From Brevundimonas sp. (GTDB lineage Bacteria > Pseudomonadota > Alphaproteobacteria > Caulobacterales > Caulobacteraceae), in contig NZ_QFNM01000011.1 in NCBI RefSeq assembly GCF_003248455.1, positions 28,929 through 92,928 on the forward strand: a stretch of DNA of 64,000 nucleotides, read 5' to 3'. The position numbers were made by a program, and so were the translations under genes. Shown here piece by piece: positions 8,594 to 15,296 of this stretch. The number at the start of each line of letters is the position of its first letter. Positions within the stretch are counted from its first letter, which is position 1. The notes beneath the pieces are model-generated. The model was given only the letters and a program-made list of their open reading frames with translations. It made no database searches and was not told the DNA's origin.

Positions 8594-9035
8594 GTCGGCT
8601 CGACCCGACCGAATGGAACCGCTTGCACCCCTAGTTCTGAAAGCGAACCTCTAGGTTTTCAGCGACTTGGCCCGCGCAAACGGCAATCGACCTGGCGCCC
8701 TCCGAAACCGTGCCATAATCCCGCGCGGTCTTTGAAAACGTGAACCCCGACACGGTCGAAAGTGCACTCTCATTTGCACATCGCACCGTTTTCGCCTGTG
8801 CAAGTGCGACCGTCGATTTCGCACTATTCACACCATTCAGACTCTGTTTTCGGCGCTCGCTCCCGATCCCGTCATCCTCGCCCTTGTGGCGAGGATCCAG
8901 ACTCCCGGTGTTTCCGCAGGGCGCGGCGCCGCCAGACAGCGGGAGTCTGGATCCCAGGGACAAGCCCTGGATGACGGAGATGCGCGTCGCGAAACTGTGC
9001 GAACGGCACGAACCGCACCCCGCTTTTTCTTACCC
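8594..9035. other. 442-base gap: unexplained AT-richer stretch plus palindromic repeat
   Basis: The first part (8594-8868) has lower GC and no convincing gene. A minus-strand frame ending at 8631 could start at a GTG near 8836 and encode about 68 residues, but it has no ribosome binding site that I trust. Short GTGCGA/TGCAC words recur between about 8755 and 8830. The second part contains the palindromic element at 8869-8977. thrB ends at 9036. Confidence 0.5.
8869..8977. repeat. Palindromic intergenic repeat, copy 1
   Basis: An inverted repeat of 109 bases. The left arm begins CCGTCATCC and continues through GGATCCAGACTCCC; the right arm is the complement (GGGAGTCTGGATCC ... GGATGACGG). Each arm also contains its own small hairpin: CCTCGCC/GGCGAGG on the left and CCAGGG/CCCTGG on the right. 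The mini-hairpin sequences differ between arms but both stay self-complementary. Related copies occur at 50657 and 62629. Confidence 0.85.
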
Positions 9036-10013
9036 TCAGACCGGCTCGACCGCCCGCCAATGGTCCAGGCGGCGCAGGAAGACGGCCGGGTCCTTGGGCG
9101 TCACCAGATTGGCCGGATCGTGGAAGATGCGGTCGTGCAGCCGCGTCACCGTGAACCGCAGCGCCGCCGCCTCGCCCAGGCGCGGCAGGGCCGCCCGTTC
9201 GGCCGCGCCCAACGGCCGCACCGCCTCGTAGCCGCGCAGGAAGGCCGCCAGGGCCGGGGCGTCGGCCCGTCCCTCGGCGTCGAACCCCCAGGCCGACAGG
9301 GCGATGGCCAGGTCGTAGGCGAAGGCCCCGTCGCAGCCGAAATAGAAGTCGATCACGGCCGAGACCGCCCCGGACTCGAACAGCACATTGTCGGGAAAAT
9401 AGTCGGCATGGATCGCCCCGCCCGGCAGATCGCCGCAGGCCTGGAGGCCGAACGGATCGCCCAGCCGATCCAGCGCCCCCTCCACCTGTTTCAGCAGGGC
9501 GCGGTCCGTATCCGACGCCCGTGCGACGCCTTCGGCGCAGCGATCCGCCAGCCGTCGCCAGGCCGCCGGCCCCACCGGATTGGCGCGCCTCAGGGGAAAG
9601 TCCGCCGCCGCCAGATGCAGCCGCGCCAGCGCCGCCCCGGCCGCCGCCTGATCGGCCGGCGACGGGCGACGCAGCCAGGCGCCGGTCTTCCATTCGATCA
9701 CGGCGGCCGCCCGACCGTTCAGCCGGCCCAGCCATCGCCCGGCCCGGTCCTCGACGGGCATGGGGCAGGGAAAGCCCCGCCCCGCCAGATGCGCCGTCAG
9801 CCCCAGGCAGAACGGCAGCGACGCCGCATCGGTGCGCCCCTCGAACAGAGTCAGGACGAAGCGCCGCCCCCGCCCGTCCTGAACCGTATCCAGCCGGTAG
9901 TTGGTGTTCTCCACCCCCTCGGCGATGGCGGTCAGCGACGCCGCCTCGCCGATGTCGTAGCCGGCCAGAAAGGCCCGGGCCTGGGCCAGGGAGACAGGGG
10001 TGAAGACGGCCAT
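9036..10013 (-). CDS. thrB: Homoserine kinase, ThrB2 (APH-fold) type
   Basis: ATP-dependent phosphorylation of homoserine for threonine synthesis, 325 residues. This is the aminoglycoside-phosphotransferase-like kinase form found in alphaproteobacteria and pseudomonads, not the GHMP type. EGVENTNY near residue 32 forms the nucleotide-loop region, HADYFPDN (202-209) is the catalytic loop and IDFYFGC (221-227) the metal-binding motif. It starts 4 bases after the stop of the aspartate kinase-homoserine dehydrogenase gene and must be co-transcribed with it, so it is under the same leader control. Confidence 0.96.
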   Translation of the reverse strand: MAVFTPVSLAQARAFLAGYDIGEAASLTAIAEGVENTNYRLDTVQDGRGRRFVLTLFEGRTDAASLPFCLGLTAHLAGRGFPCPMPVEDRAGRWLGRLNGRAAAVIEWKTGAWLRRPSPADQAAAGAALARLHLAAADFPLRRANPVGPAAWRRLADRCAEGVARASDTDRALLKQVEGALDRLGDPFGLQACGDLPGGAIHADYFPDNVLFESGAVSAVIDFYFGCDGAFAYDLAIALSAWGFDAEGRADAPALAAFLRGYEAVRPLGAAERAALPRLGEAAALRFTVTRLHDRIFHDPANLVTPKDPAVFLRRLDHWRAVEPV

Positions 10014-10017
10014 GGCC

Positions 10018-11754
10018 CTAGTTCAGGCCGGCGTCGGCGCGGCGCGCGCGCACGATTTCGGCCAGGTCGGCCATGATGCTCTCGGTCGTGGCCCAGCGCC
10101 CGGCGCCCCGGCCCCGGCAACGCCACACCCGGCCGTCGGCGCCATAGACCTTCAGCGCATTGCCCTCGCCGCGCAGGCTGGAGAACAGCGGGTCGCCGTG
10201 GTCGGCCGTCAGGCTGACGGAGGGCGCGATCACCCCGTCCTTCAGATGGGCCGCGCCGATCTGGCGCACCCCGCCGTCGGCCACGGTCGCCTCGGTCAGG
10301 GCGTCGCGCGACACCTCGCCTTCGGGCGCGCGGCCGAACGCCTCGTGGCACAGCAGCCGGACCTTGGCCGCCGCATCCAGTCCTTCCAGGTCCGAGGACG
10401 GGTCCTCTTCCGCGAAGCCCGCCGCGCGCGCATCGGCCAGGGCCTCGGCGAAGGCGGCGCCGTCGCCCAGCCGCTCCAGCATGAAGTTGACCGTGCCGTT
10501 CAGGACCGCCTCGAATCCGACCACCTCGCCGGCTGCGCGGGCCGCGCGCACCGTTTCGACCATGGGCGCGCCGCCGCCGACCGAAGCCGACCAGAAGACC
10601 CGCCGGCCGCGCCGTTTGGCCAGATCCTGCAGGCCTCCTGGGTCGCGGCTGACCGCCTGTTTGTTGGCGCTGGCCACGTCGCAGCCCGCCTCCAGCGCCG
10701 CGCGGATCACCGCATGGCCCGCCTCGCCCTCGGACAGGGCTTCCAGCACGATGTCGGGCTTGCGTGACAGCAAGTCCTCGGCGCTGGCGGTGAACAGCGA
10801 CGGCGGACAGGCCACGTCGCGCGGCTTGTTCGGATCGCGCACCAGGACGCCGACCACGTCGTAGCGGGGGTCGGCCAGCAGCCGGCCCAGAACCCCGCCG
10901 CCCACCACGCCGCATCCCGCGACCGCCACCTTCAGCGGCGGCAGGGCGGGAGCCGGGCCGGGGGGCGCGGACCGGGCGCCGATCACCGTGCCGTCCGCCC
11001 GGTCCAGGGCCGCGACCTCGATCTCCACGCCCCGGCTTTCGCCCAGGTCGATGGCGTCGTGCTGCACCAGGGCGCCGCCCAGCTTGCGCGCCAGGTCCCA
11101 GGAGGCGCGGCGATAGCGCAGGGCCGGGGCCGTCCGGTCGTTGGGATCGTGGTCGTAGAGCCCGTCCACATCCTTGACCAGCCGCACCTTCTTCAGTCCC
11201 AGTTCGGCCGCCAGGAACACCGCCGTCAGGTCCGAGCCGCCCCGGCCCAGCAGGGCCACCCGCCCGTCCGGCCGCACCGCCCCGAAGCCGGGAACCACCA
11301 CCACCTCGTGCCGGTCCAGCGCCTGTTTCAGATGATCGGGGCGCAGGCCGCAGGGGCGCGAATGCTCGGGCTCGCCTTCCGCCACGATGCCCAGTTCGCG
11401 CACCGAAAGGGCGCAGGCGTCCAGGCCGATCCGGTCGCAGGCGATGGCGACCAGGGCCGCCGACTTCTCCTCGCCCAGGGCCACATAGCCGGGCAGCAGG
11501 TCGTTGGAATGGGCCAGGCCCAGCGCCCGCGCCTCGGCCAGCAGCCGGTCGGTCGCCCCGCCGAAGGCCGAGACCACCGCCACAACCTTGCGCCCCGCCC
11601 GGACATGGCCATAGACGGCCGAGGCGACCAGCGGCGCCTCGGCCGGGCCGCGCAGGATGGAAGAGCCGAACTTCAGCACCACCACCTCCGGGGCCGGCTG
11701 ACTGCTGGGGTCGGGATTTTCGGATTTCTCTACGACGGCGAGATTGGCGGACAT
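10018..11754 (-). CDS. thrA: Fused aspartate kinase-homoserine dehydrogenase lacking ACT domains
   Basis: A 578-residue bifunctional enzyme. Residues about 24-265 are an aspartate kinase catalytic domain: KFGSS near 29, SAFGGATDRL near 62, LLGRGGSDLTAV near 170, KDVDGLYDHDP near 192. From about residue 273 a homoserine dehydrogenase follows: nucleotide loop AGCGVVGGGV, SANKQAV, LNGTVNFML and the catalytic DLEGLDAAAK. The canonical ThrA is about 820 residues because two ACT regulatory domains sit between the halves; here there is no room for them. The first glycine motif is KFGSS rather than KFGGT. Loss of allostery fits with transcriptional control by the upstream leader. thrB follows after 4 bases. 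Confidence 0.93.
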   Translation of the reverse strand: MSANLAVVEKSENPDPSSQPAPEVVVLKFGSSILRGPAEAPLVASAVYGHVRAGRKVVAVVSAFGGATDRLLAEARALGLAHSNDLLPGYVALGEEKSAALVAIACDRIGLDACALSVRELGIVAEGEPEHSRPCGLRPDHLKQALDRHEVVVVPGFGAVRPDGRVALLGRGGSDLTAVFLAAELGLKKVRLVKDVDGLYDHDPNDRTAPALRYRRASWDLARKLGGALVQHDAIDLGESRGVEIEVAALDRADGTVIGARSAPPGPAPALPPLKVAVAGCGVVGGGVLGRLLADPRYDVVGVLVRDPNKPRDVACPPSLFTASAEDLLSRKPDIVLEALSEGEAGHAVIRAALEAGCDVASANKQAVSRDPGGLQDLAKRRGRRVFWSASVGGGAPMVETVRAARAAGEVVGFEAVLNGTVNFMLERLGDGAAFAEALADARAAGFAEEDPSSDLEGLDAAAKVRLLCHEAFGRAPEGEVSRDALTEATVADGGVRQIGAAHLKDGVIAPSVSLTADHGDPLFSSLRGEGNALKVYGADGRVWRCRGRGAGRWATTESIMADLAEIVRARRADAGLN

Positions 11755-11792
11755 CTGTTTCTCGGATCTGGTGAAGGGCGTGGGGTGAAATG

Positions 11793-11823
11793 AAAAACCC
11801 CGCCTGGCGGACCGGGCGGGGTT
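11793..11823 (-). terminator. Intrinsic terminator in the thr leader (attenuator)
   Basis: On the minus strand a 9-bp GC-rich stem (AACCCCGCC / GGCGGGGTT) with a 10-base loop is followed directly by TTTTT and a further T-rich stretch. It lies between the leader-peptide stop (11854) and the start of the thrA fusion (11754). A strong terminator in front of a biosynthetic operon and after a short coding frame is the hallmark of attenuation. Confidence 0.88.
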
Positions 11824-11871
11824 CGGGTTCTGCGGTCGCCTGGGTTCGGCGCGCTAAACTCGTCCCGCCCG
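11813..11871 (-). promoter_or_regulatory. Antiterminator pairing in the thr leader
   Basis: CGGGCGGG in the last codons of the leader peptide (minus strand, 11871-11864) is perfectly complementary to CCCGCCCG in the 5' arm of the terminator (11820-11813). The two pairings are mutually exclusive. A ribosome stalled on the Thr/Ile codons just upstream would leave the leader segment free to pair and disrupt the terminator; a ribosome reaching the stop codon would cover it. The geometry is inferred by eye, without folding. Confidence 0.7.
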
Positions 11872-12018
11872 AATGGGCATGGTGGTGGTGCCGGTCGTGC
11901 CGCCGATAATGGTTCCGCCGAGGATCGCGCCCATGCCAAAGGCCGTCGCGGCCAGGCCGGCGACGGTCGAAAGTTCGGCGATGAGCGAGCGCTGCGGCAC
12001 GGGTGGGGTCCGGTTCAA
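11854..12018 (-). CDS. thrL: Threonine/isoleucine-rich leader peptide (ThrL-like)
   Basis: A 54-residue frame ending at TAG 11856-11854. Residues 32-49 hold six Thr and four Ile, including T-I-I, T-T and T-T-T runs, the pattern of amino-acid-sensing leader peptides such as E. coli ThrL. Start is uncertain: TTG at 12018 has AAGG 7 bases upstream, while GTG at 12000 has no clear ribosome binding site. The stretch GLAATAFGMGAILGG is also hydrophobic, so a small membrane peptide is a formal alternative. The downstream terminator and thr genes make the leader reading far more likely. Confidence 0.78.
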   Translation of the reverse strand: MNRTPPVPQRSLIAELSTVAGLAATAFGMGAILGGTIIGGTTGTTTMPIRAGRV

Positions 12019-12155
12019 ATCTGAGCCTTAGGGTGGTCGGATCGCCCCCATCCTGTCAAGCGGGCTTGGACGATTTTTTTCGCGACAGGTCGATTTCAAC
12101 CTATTTCGCACCCGGCTCACTGAAGCGCAGGTCGCATTTAGGTGGAATTTTCCGC

Positions 12156-12184
12156 TTGACCGGCGCCGCCCGTTTGATCAACGT
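12156..12184 (+). promoter_or_regulatory. metX: Putative sigma-70-type promoter of the metX riboswitch transcript
   Basis: TTGACC (12156-12161) and CAACGT (12179-12184) are separated by 17 bases. They would start transcription within a few bases of the 5' side of the SAM-I aptamer (12191). The -35 box is good and the -10 box weak, as is usual in this group. Confidence 0.5.
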
Positions 12185-12190
12185 AAAGCC

Positions 12191-12301
12191 ACTCATCAAG
12201 ACCGGCTGAGGGATTAGGCCCTTTGACGCCGGGGCAACCATCGGGTTCCGCCCGAAACGGTGCCAACTCCTGCGGGGTCCTTCGGGCCGCGAGAGATGAG
12301 T
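12191..12301 (+). promoter_or_regulatory. SAM-I (S-box) riboswitch upstream of metX
   Basis: The conserved S-box core is plain. P1 is ACTCATC (12191-12197) closing with GATGAGT (12295-12301). ATCAAGA is followed by the GAGGGA...GGCCC pseudoknot arm, then GACGCCGGGGCAACC, a P3 hairpin (TCGGG/CCCGA), ACGGTGCCAACTCCTGC and the final GAGAGATGAG. SAM binding normally lowers expression of methionine genes. A second hairpin, GTGGAGC/GCTCCAC (12300-12327), begins inside the last two P1 bases and may belong to the expression platform. It has no U-tract, so the mechanism may be translational. Confidence 0.95.
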
Positions 12302-12364
12302 GGAGCATCGACGAGGCGACGCTCCACGCTCTGTCACCGCATGAGGCTTGCTGAGGCGAGAACG

Positions 12365-13447
12365 ATGCGGACGACATTGATGACCCTGGCTGAAACCGAC
12401 CTGCTCGAAGACCCCGACTGTCGCCCCGCGACGGCGCCTTCCCCTGTTCGCCCCGCCGTTCGCGAACGCGGCGGCGCCCGCGACATCGTCGTTCCCATTC
12501 CCGCCGACTTCCGCCTGGCCTCGGGCGAAAAACTGCGCCAGCCCGATATCGTAGGCCGCCTGCATGGCCGCGCCGGAGCGCCCCTCGTCGTGGTCGCCGG
12601 CGGCATTTCGGCCGGCCGTTTCGTGCATCGCACCGAGACCAACGGCTTGGGCTGGTGGTCCGGCGCCGTGTCGGTGCGCGGCCCTATCGACCTTTCGCGG
12701 TTCCAGGTCCTGGCTGTCGATTTCGCCCCAAACGCCGAAAGATGGGGCGCCGAGCGCCCTGAAACCCCCGTCACCATCACCACCCATGACCAGGCGCGTC
12801 TTCTGGCCCTGGTGCTGAACCACCTGGAGATCCAGCGGGTCGCCGCCTTCGTCGGCTGTTCCTATGGCGGAATGATCGCCCTGGCCTTCGCCGAATTGTA
12901 TCCCGACTGGGCCGATCAGCTGATCGTGGTCTCCGCCGCCCATCGCGCCCATCCCCAGGCCACCGCCTGGCGCGGCATCCAGCGCCGCATCCTGCAGTTC
13001 GCCGTCGCCGCCGGCCGCCCGGAGGAGGGCGTCGCCCTGGCCCGCGAACTGGCCATGACCACCTATCGCACCGCCGAGGAGTTCGACTCCCGCTTCGAGT
13101 CCGCCGCCCCGGCGGCCGTCGGCGGCGCCTATCCGGTGTGCCAATATCTGACCGCGCGCGGCCAGGCCTACCGCACCCACACCACCCCGGCCCGCTGGCT
13201 GTCGATGTCGGATTCCCTGGACCGCCACAGCGTGACGCCCGAGGCCGTCAAGACCCCCGTCACCCTGGTCGGCTTCACCTCCGACCGGCTGGTGCCGATC
13301 GACGACATCCGCGAACTGGCCGCGCGGCTGCCGACCCTGTGGCGCTTCGTCGAGGCGCCCTCCCTCTATGGCCACGACGCCTTTCTGAAGGAGGACGCCT
13401 TCGTCGGCGACATCCTCCGCGCCGCCTTCAAGGACATCAAAGCATGA
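12365..13447 (+). CDS. metX: Homoserine O-acyltransferase, MetX family
   Basis: First committed step of methionine synthesis: acylation of homoserine (acetyl or succinyl; the donor cannot be told here). A 360-residue alpha/beta-hydrolase-fold protein with the nucleophile elbow VGCSYGGM (Ser166), NGLGWWSG near 93 and the final GHDAFLKE carrying the catalytic His. The elbow is GCSYGG rather than the more usual GGSxGG. Start at 12365 has GAGG about 8 bases upstream. It sits directly behind the SAM-I riboswitch and its stop overlaps metB (ATGA), so both are under SAM control. Confidence 0.94.
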   Translation: MRTTLMTLAETDLLEDPDCRPATAPSPVRPAVRERGGARDIVVPIPADFRLASGEKLRQPDIVGRLHGRAGAPLVVVAGGISAGRFVHRTETNGLGWWSGAVSVRGPIDLSRFQVLAVDFAPNAERWGAERPETPVTITTHDQARLLALVLNHLEIQRVAAFVGCSYGGMIALAFAELYPDWADQLIVVSAAHRAHPQATAWRGIQRRILQFAVAAGRPEEGVALARELAMTTYRTAEEFDSRFESAAPAAVGGAYPVCQYLTARGQAYRTHTTPARWLSMSDSLDRHSVTPEAVKTPVTLVGFTSDRLVPIDDIRELAARLPTLWRFVEAPSLYGHDAFLKEDAFVGDILRAAFKDIKA

Positions 13448-14748
13448 CTTCCCGTCCCGCCAACCCGCACACCATCGCCGCCCGGACGGGCGTGGACTCG
13501 GACACAGCGCACGGGGCGGTGATGCCGCCGCTTTATCTGTCGTCCAACTATTCCTTCGCCGGCTTCGATCAGAAGCGGAAATACGACTACAGCCGCTCGG
13601 GCAATCCGACCCGCGACGTCCTGGCCGAGACCCTGGCCGAACTGGAAGGCGGCGCCGGAGCCGTCATCACCGCCACCGGCATGGCGGCGGTGGACCTGCC
13701 CTTGGCCCTGCTGGAGCCGGGCGACCTGCTGATCGCGCCGCACGACTGTTACGGCGGCACCTGCCGGCTGCTGAACGCCCGCGCCAGGAAGGGCCATTTC
13801 GAACTGCTGCTGGTCGACCAGGGCGATCCCGTCGCCTTCGAAGCGGCCCTGGCGCTGAAGCCCAAGCTGGTGCTGGTCGAGACCCCGTCCAACCCCCTGC
13901 TGCGCCTGGTCGACGTGGCCGACATCTGCACCCGCGCCCATGCGGCGGGGGCCAAGGTGGTGTGCGACAACACCTTCCTGTCGCCGGCCCTGCAAAACCC
14001 GATCAAGCTGGGCGCGGACTTCGTGGTCCACTCCACCACCAAATTCATCAACGGCCATTCCGACGTGGTCGGCGGCGCGGTCGTCTCGGCCGATGCGGCG
14101 GATCACGAACAACTGGCCTGGTGGGCCAACTGCACCGGCGTGACCGGCTCGCCCTTCGACGCCTATCTGACCCTGCGCGGCGTGCGCACCCTGTTCGCCC
14201 GCATCGAGCGCCAGCAGGCGACGGCGGGCAGGATCGCCGAGCGGCTGGACGCCCACCCGGCGGTCAAGGCCGTACACTATCCCGGCCTGAAATCGCACCC
14301 CGGCCACGCCCTGGTCGCCGCCCAGCAGGCCGGCCCCGGCGCCATGCTCAGCTTCGAACTGGACGGCGGCGTCGAGGCGGTGCGCGATCTGGTGGAGGCG
14401 CTGGAGATCTTCACCCTGGCGGAATCGCTGGGCGGGGTCGAAAGCCTGATCGCCCACCCCGCCACCATGACCCACGCCGCCATGACGCCGGAACAGCGCG
14501 CGACCGCCGGCATCGGCGACGGTCTGGTGCGCCTGTCCGTCGGACTGGAGCACGTCGAGGATCTGATCGCCGACTTGTTCCCGGCGCTGGACGCCCTGGT
14601 CGCGGTCAAGGCCGGGCCGAGGCCGCCTGACTTTTCGCTTGCAGAGGGGGCAGAACCGGGGCAAATGCGCCGCCCCGGCCGCGGTCCCTTCGTCTATCGG
14701 TTAGGACGTCAGGTTTTCAACCTGAAAAGAGGGGTTCGACTCCCCTAG
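13444..14748 (+). CDS. metB: Cystathionine gamma-synthase-like PLP enzyme, reading into tRNA-Glu
   Basis: Cys/Met-metabolism PLP enzyme, 434 residues, probably cystathionine gamma-synthase. SRSGNPTRD (50-58), ETPSNPLL (146-153), VCDNTF (173-178) and the Schiff-base Lys200 in HSTTKFINGHSD are intact, as is the C-terminal ESLGGVESLIAHPA. It is co-transcribed with metX. The conserved fold ends near residue 390. The frame then continues for about 45 low-complexity residues and stops at TAG 14746-14748 inside the tRNA-Glu gene, so about 21 codons are tRNA sequence. A sulfhydrylase role cannot be excluded. Confidence 0.93.
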   Translation: MTSRPANPHTIAARTGVDSDTAHGAVMPPLYLSSNYSFAGFDQKRKYDYSRSGNPTRDVLAETLAELEGGAGAVITATGMAAVDLPLALLEPGDLLIAPHDCYGGTCRLLNARARKGHFELLLVDQGDPVAFEAALALKPKLVLVETPSNPLLRLVDVADICTRAHAAGAKVVCDNTFLSPALQNPIKLGADFVVHSTTKFINGHSDVVGGAVVSADAADHEQLAWWANCTGVTGSPFDAYLTLRGVRTLFARIERQQATAGRIAERLDAHPAVKAVHYPGLKSHPGHALVAAQQAGPGAMLSFELDGGVEAVRDLVEALEIFTLAESLGGVESLIAHPATMTHAAMTPEQRATAGIGDGLVRLSVGLEHVEDLIADLFPALDALVAVKAGPRPPDFSLAEGAEPGQMRRPGRGPFVYRLGRQVFNLKRGVRLP

Positions 14749-14757
14749 GGACTGCCA
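14683..14757 (+). tRNA. tRNA-Glu (anticodon TTC)
   Basis: Cloverleaf readable by eye: acceptor GGTCCCT pairs with AGGGACT, anticodon stem CAGG/CCTG with loop TTTTCAA giving anticodon TTC, T-arm AGGGG-TTCGACT-CCCCT, and CCA encoded at 14755-14757. The first pair is G-U. It overlaps the 3' end of the metB frame on the same strand, so it may be processed out of the metXB transcript or use a promoter inside metB. Confidence 0.96.
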
Positions 14758-14815
14758 CCGGCGCCGCGCCTTGCGCCTTCTCCGGTCCCTCCGCGCGCAT
14801 CGCTCCGTCCTCGGA

Positions 14816-14831
14816 TTAATCCTTTAGTAAC
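14816..14831 (+). promoter_or_regulatory. Candidate CtrA box
   Basis: TTAA-N7-GTAAC matches the CtrA consensus TTAA-N7-TTAAC with one mismatch. It lies in the 214-base gap after tRNA-Glu, about 70 bases before two DnaA-like boxes. CtrA is the cell-cycle master regulator in Caulobacterales; binding here is inferred only. Confidence 0.4.
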
Positions 14832-14896
14832 CACTGTGTTCGGATCGCGGCGTTAAGCCTCTAGATTCATGGACTTTTTTCGGACGCAGCAAGGAA

Positions 14897-14919
14897 CTAT
14901 CCACAGCTGCTGTGGTTAA
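14897..14919. promoter_or_regulatory. Pair of convergent DnaA-box-like sites
   Basis: CTATCCACA (14897-14905) and, on the other strand, TTAACCACA (14919-14911) each match the DnaA box TTATCCACA at 8 of 9 positions. Together they form the perfect inverted repeat CCACAGC-T-GCTGTGG. They sit about 55 bases upstream of the small gene at 14972. Confidence 0.45.
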
Positions 14920-14971
14920 CCCCCTGTGAACGCGGCGCAGAAGCGCCCTCCCCTCCTGCACCGAGACATCC

Positions 14972-15238
14972 ATGTTCATCGCCATCGCCCGTCCGGCGGT
15001 GGAGCCCGACGGCCCCGACGCCGTCGCCGTCCCCGGCTCTCCCGCCATCGCCGAACTGTCGCCCCGCGCCCTTCATGCGCGCCTTCTGGAAAACGCCGCC
15101 CTGCGCCGGATGCGCGGGCTGGAACGCCGCCGCGAACACCGGCTCGACGACGCCGACTACTGGCTGCACGCCGCCCCCATCGCCGTGAAGAAGGCCAGCG
15201 CCCTGCGCGAAGACCGCAGCTTCGCCCCCCTGCCCTGA
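14972..15238 (+). CDS. Small hypothetical protein
   Basis: An 88-residue protein with no family I recognise. The middle is strongly helical and charged (RALHARLLENAALRRMRGLERRREHRLDDADYW is one continuous amphipathic stretch at about 40-72, read as two helices). No signal peptide or membrane segment. It has no strong ribosome binding site (GAGACATCC precedes the ATG). The upstream gap carries CtrA- and DnaA-like motifs, which could make it cell-cycle regulated if the gene is real. Confidence 0.5.
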   Translation: MFIAIARPAVEPDGPDAVAVPGSPAIAELSPRALHARLLENAALRRMRGLERRREHRLDDADYWLHAAPIAVKKASALREDRSFAPLP

Positions 15239-15296
15239 CGCCCAATCCGCGCCGGCCCGGCGACCCGACCTGGCCGTCGGTCCCCGGCAGGGAGGG

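Noticed and set aside
8631..8963. Minus-strand frame of 110 codons between the unknown gene and thrB
   Set aside because: Its first third is made of the palindromic repeat; the remaining 68 codons lack a credible start signal.
14757..14971. Replication origin
   Set aside because: Only two DnaA-like boxes and one CtrA-like box, no AT-rich unwinding region and none of the usual origin-flanking genes.
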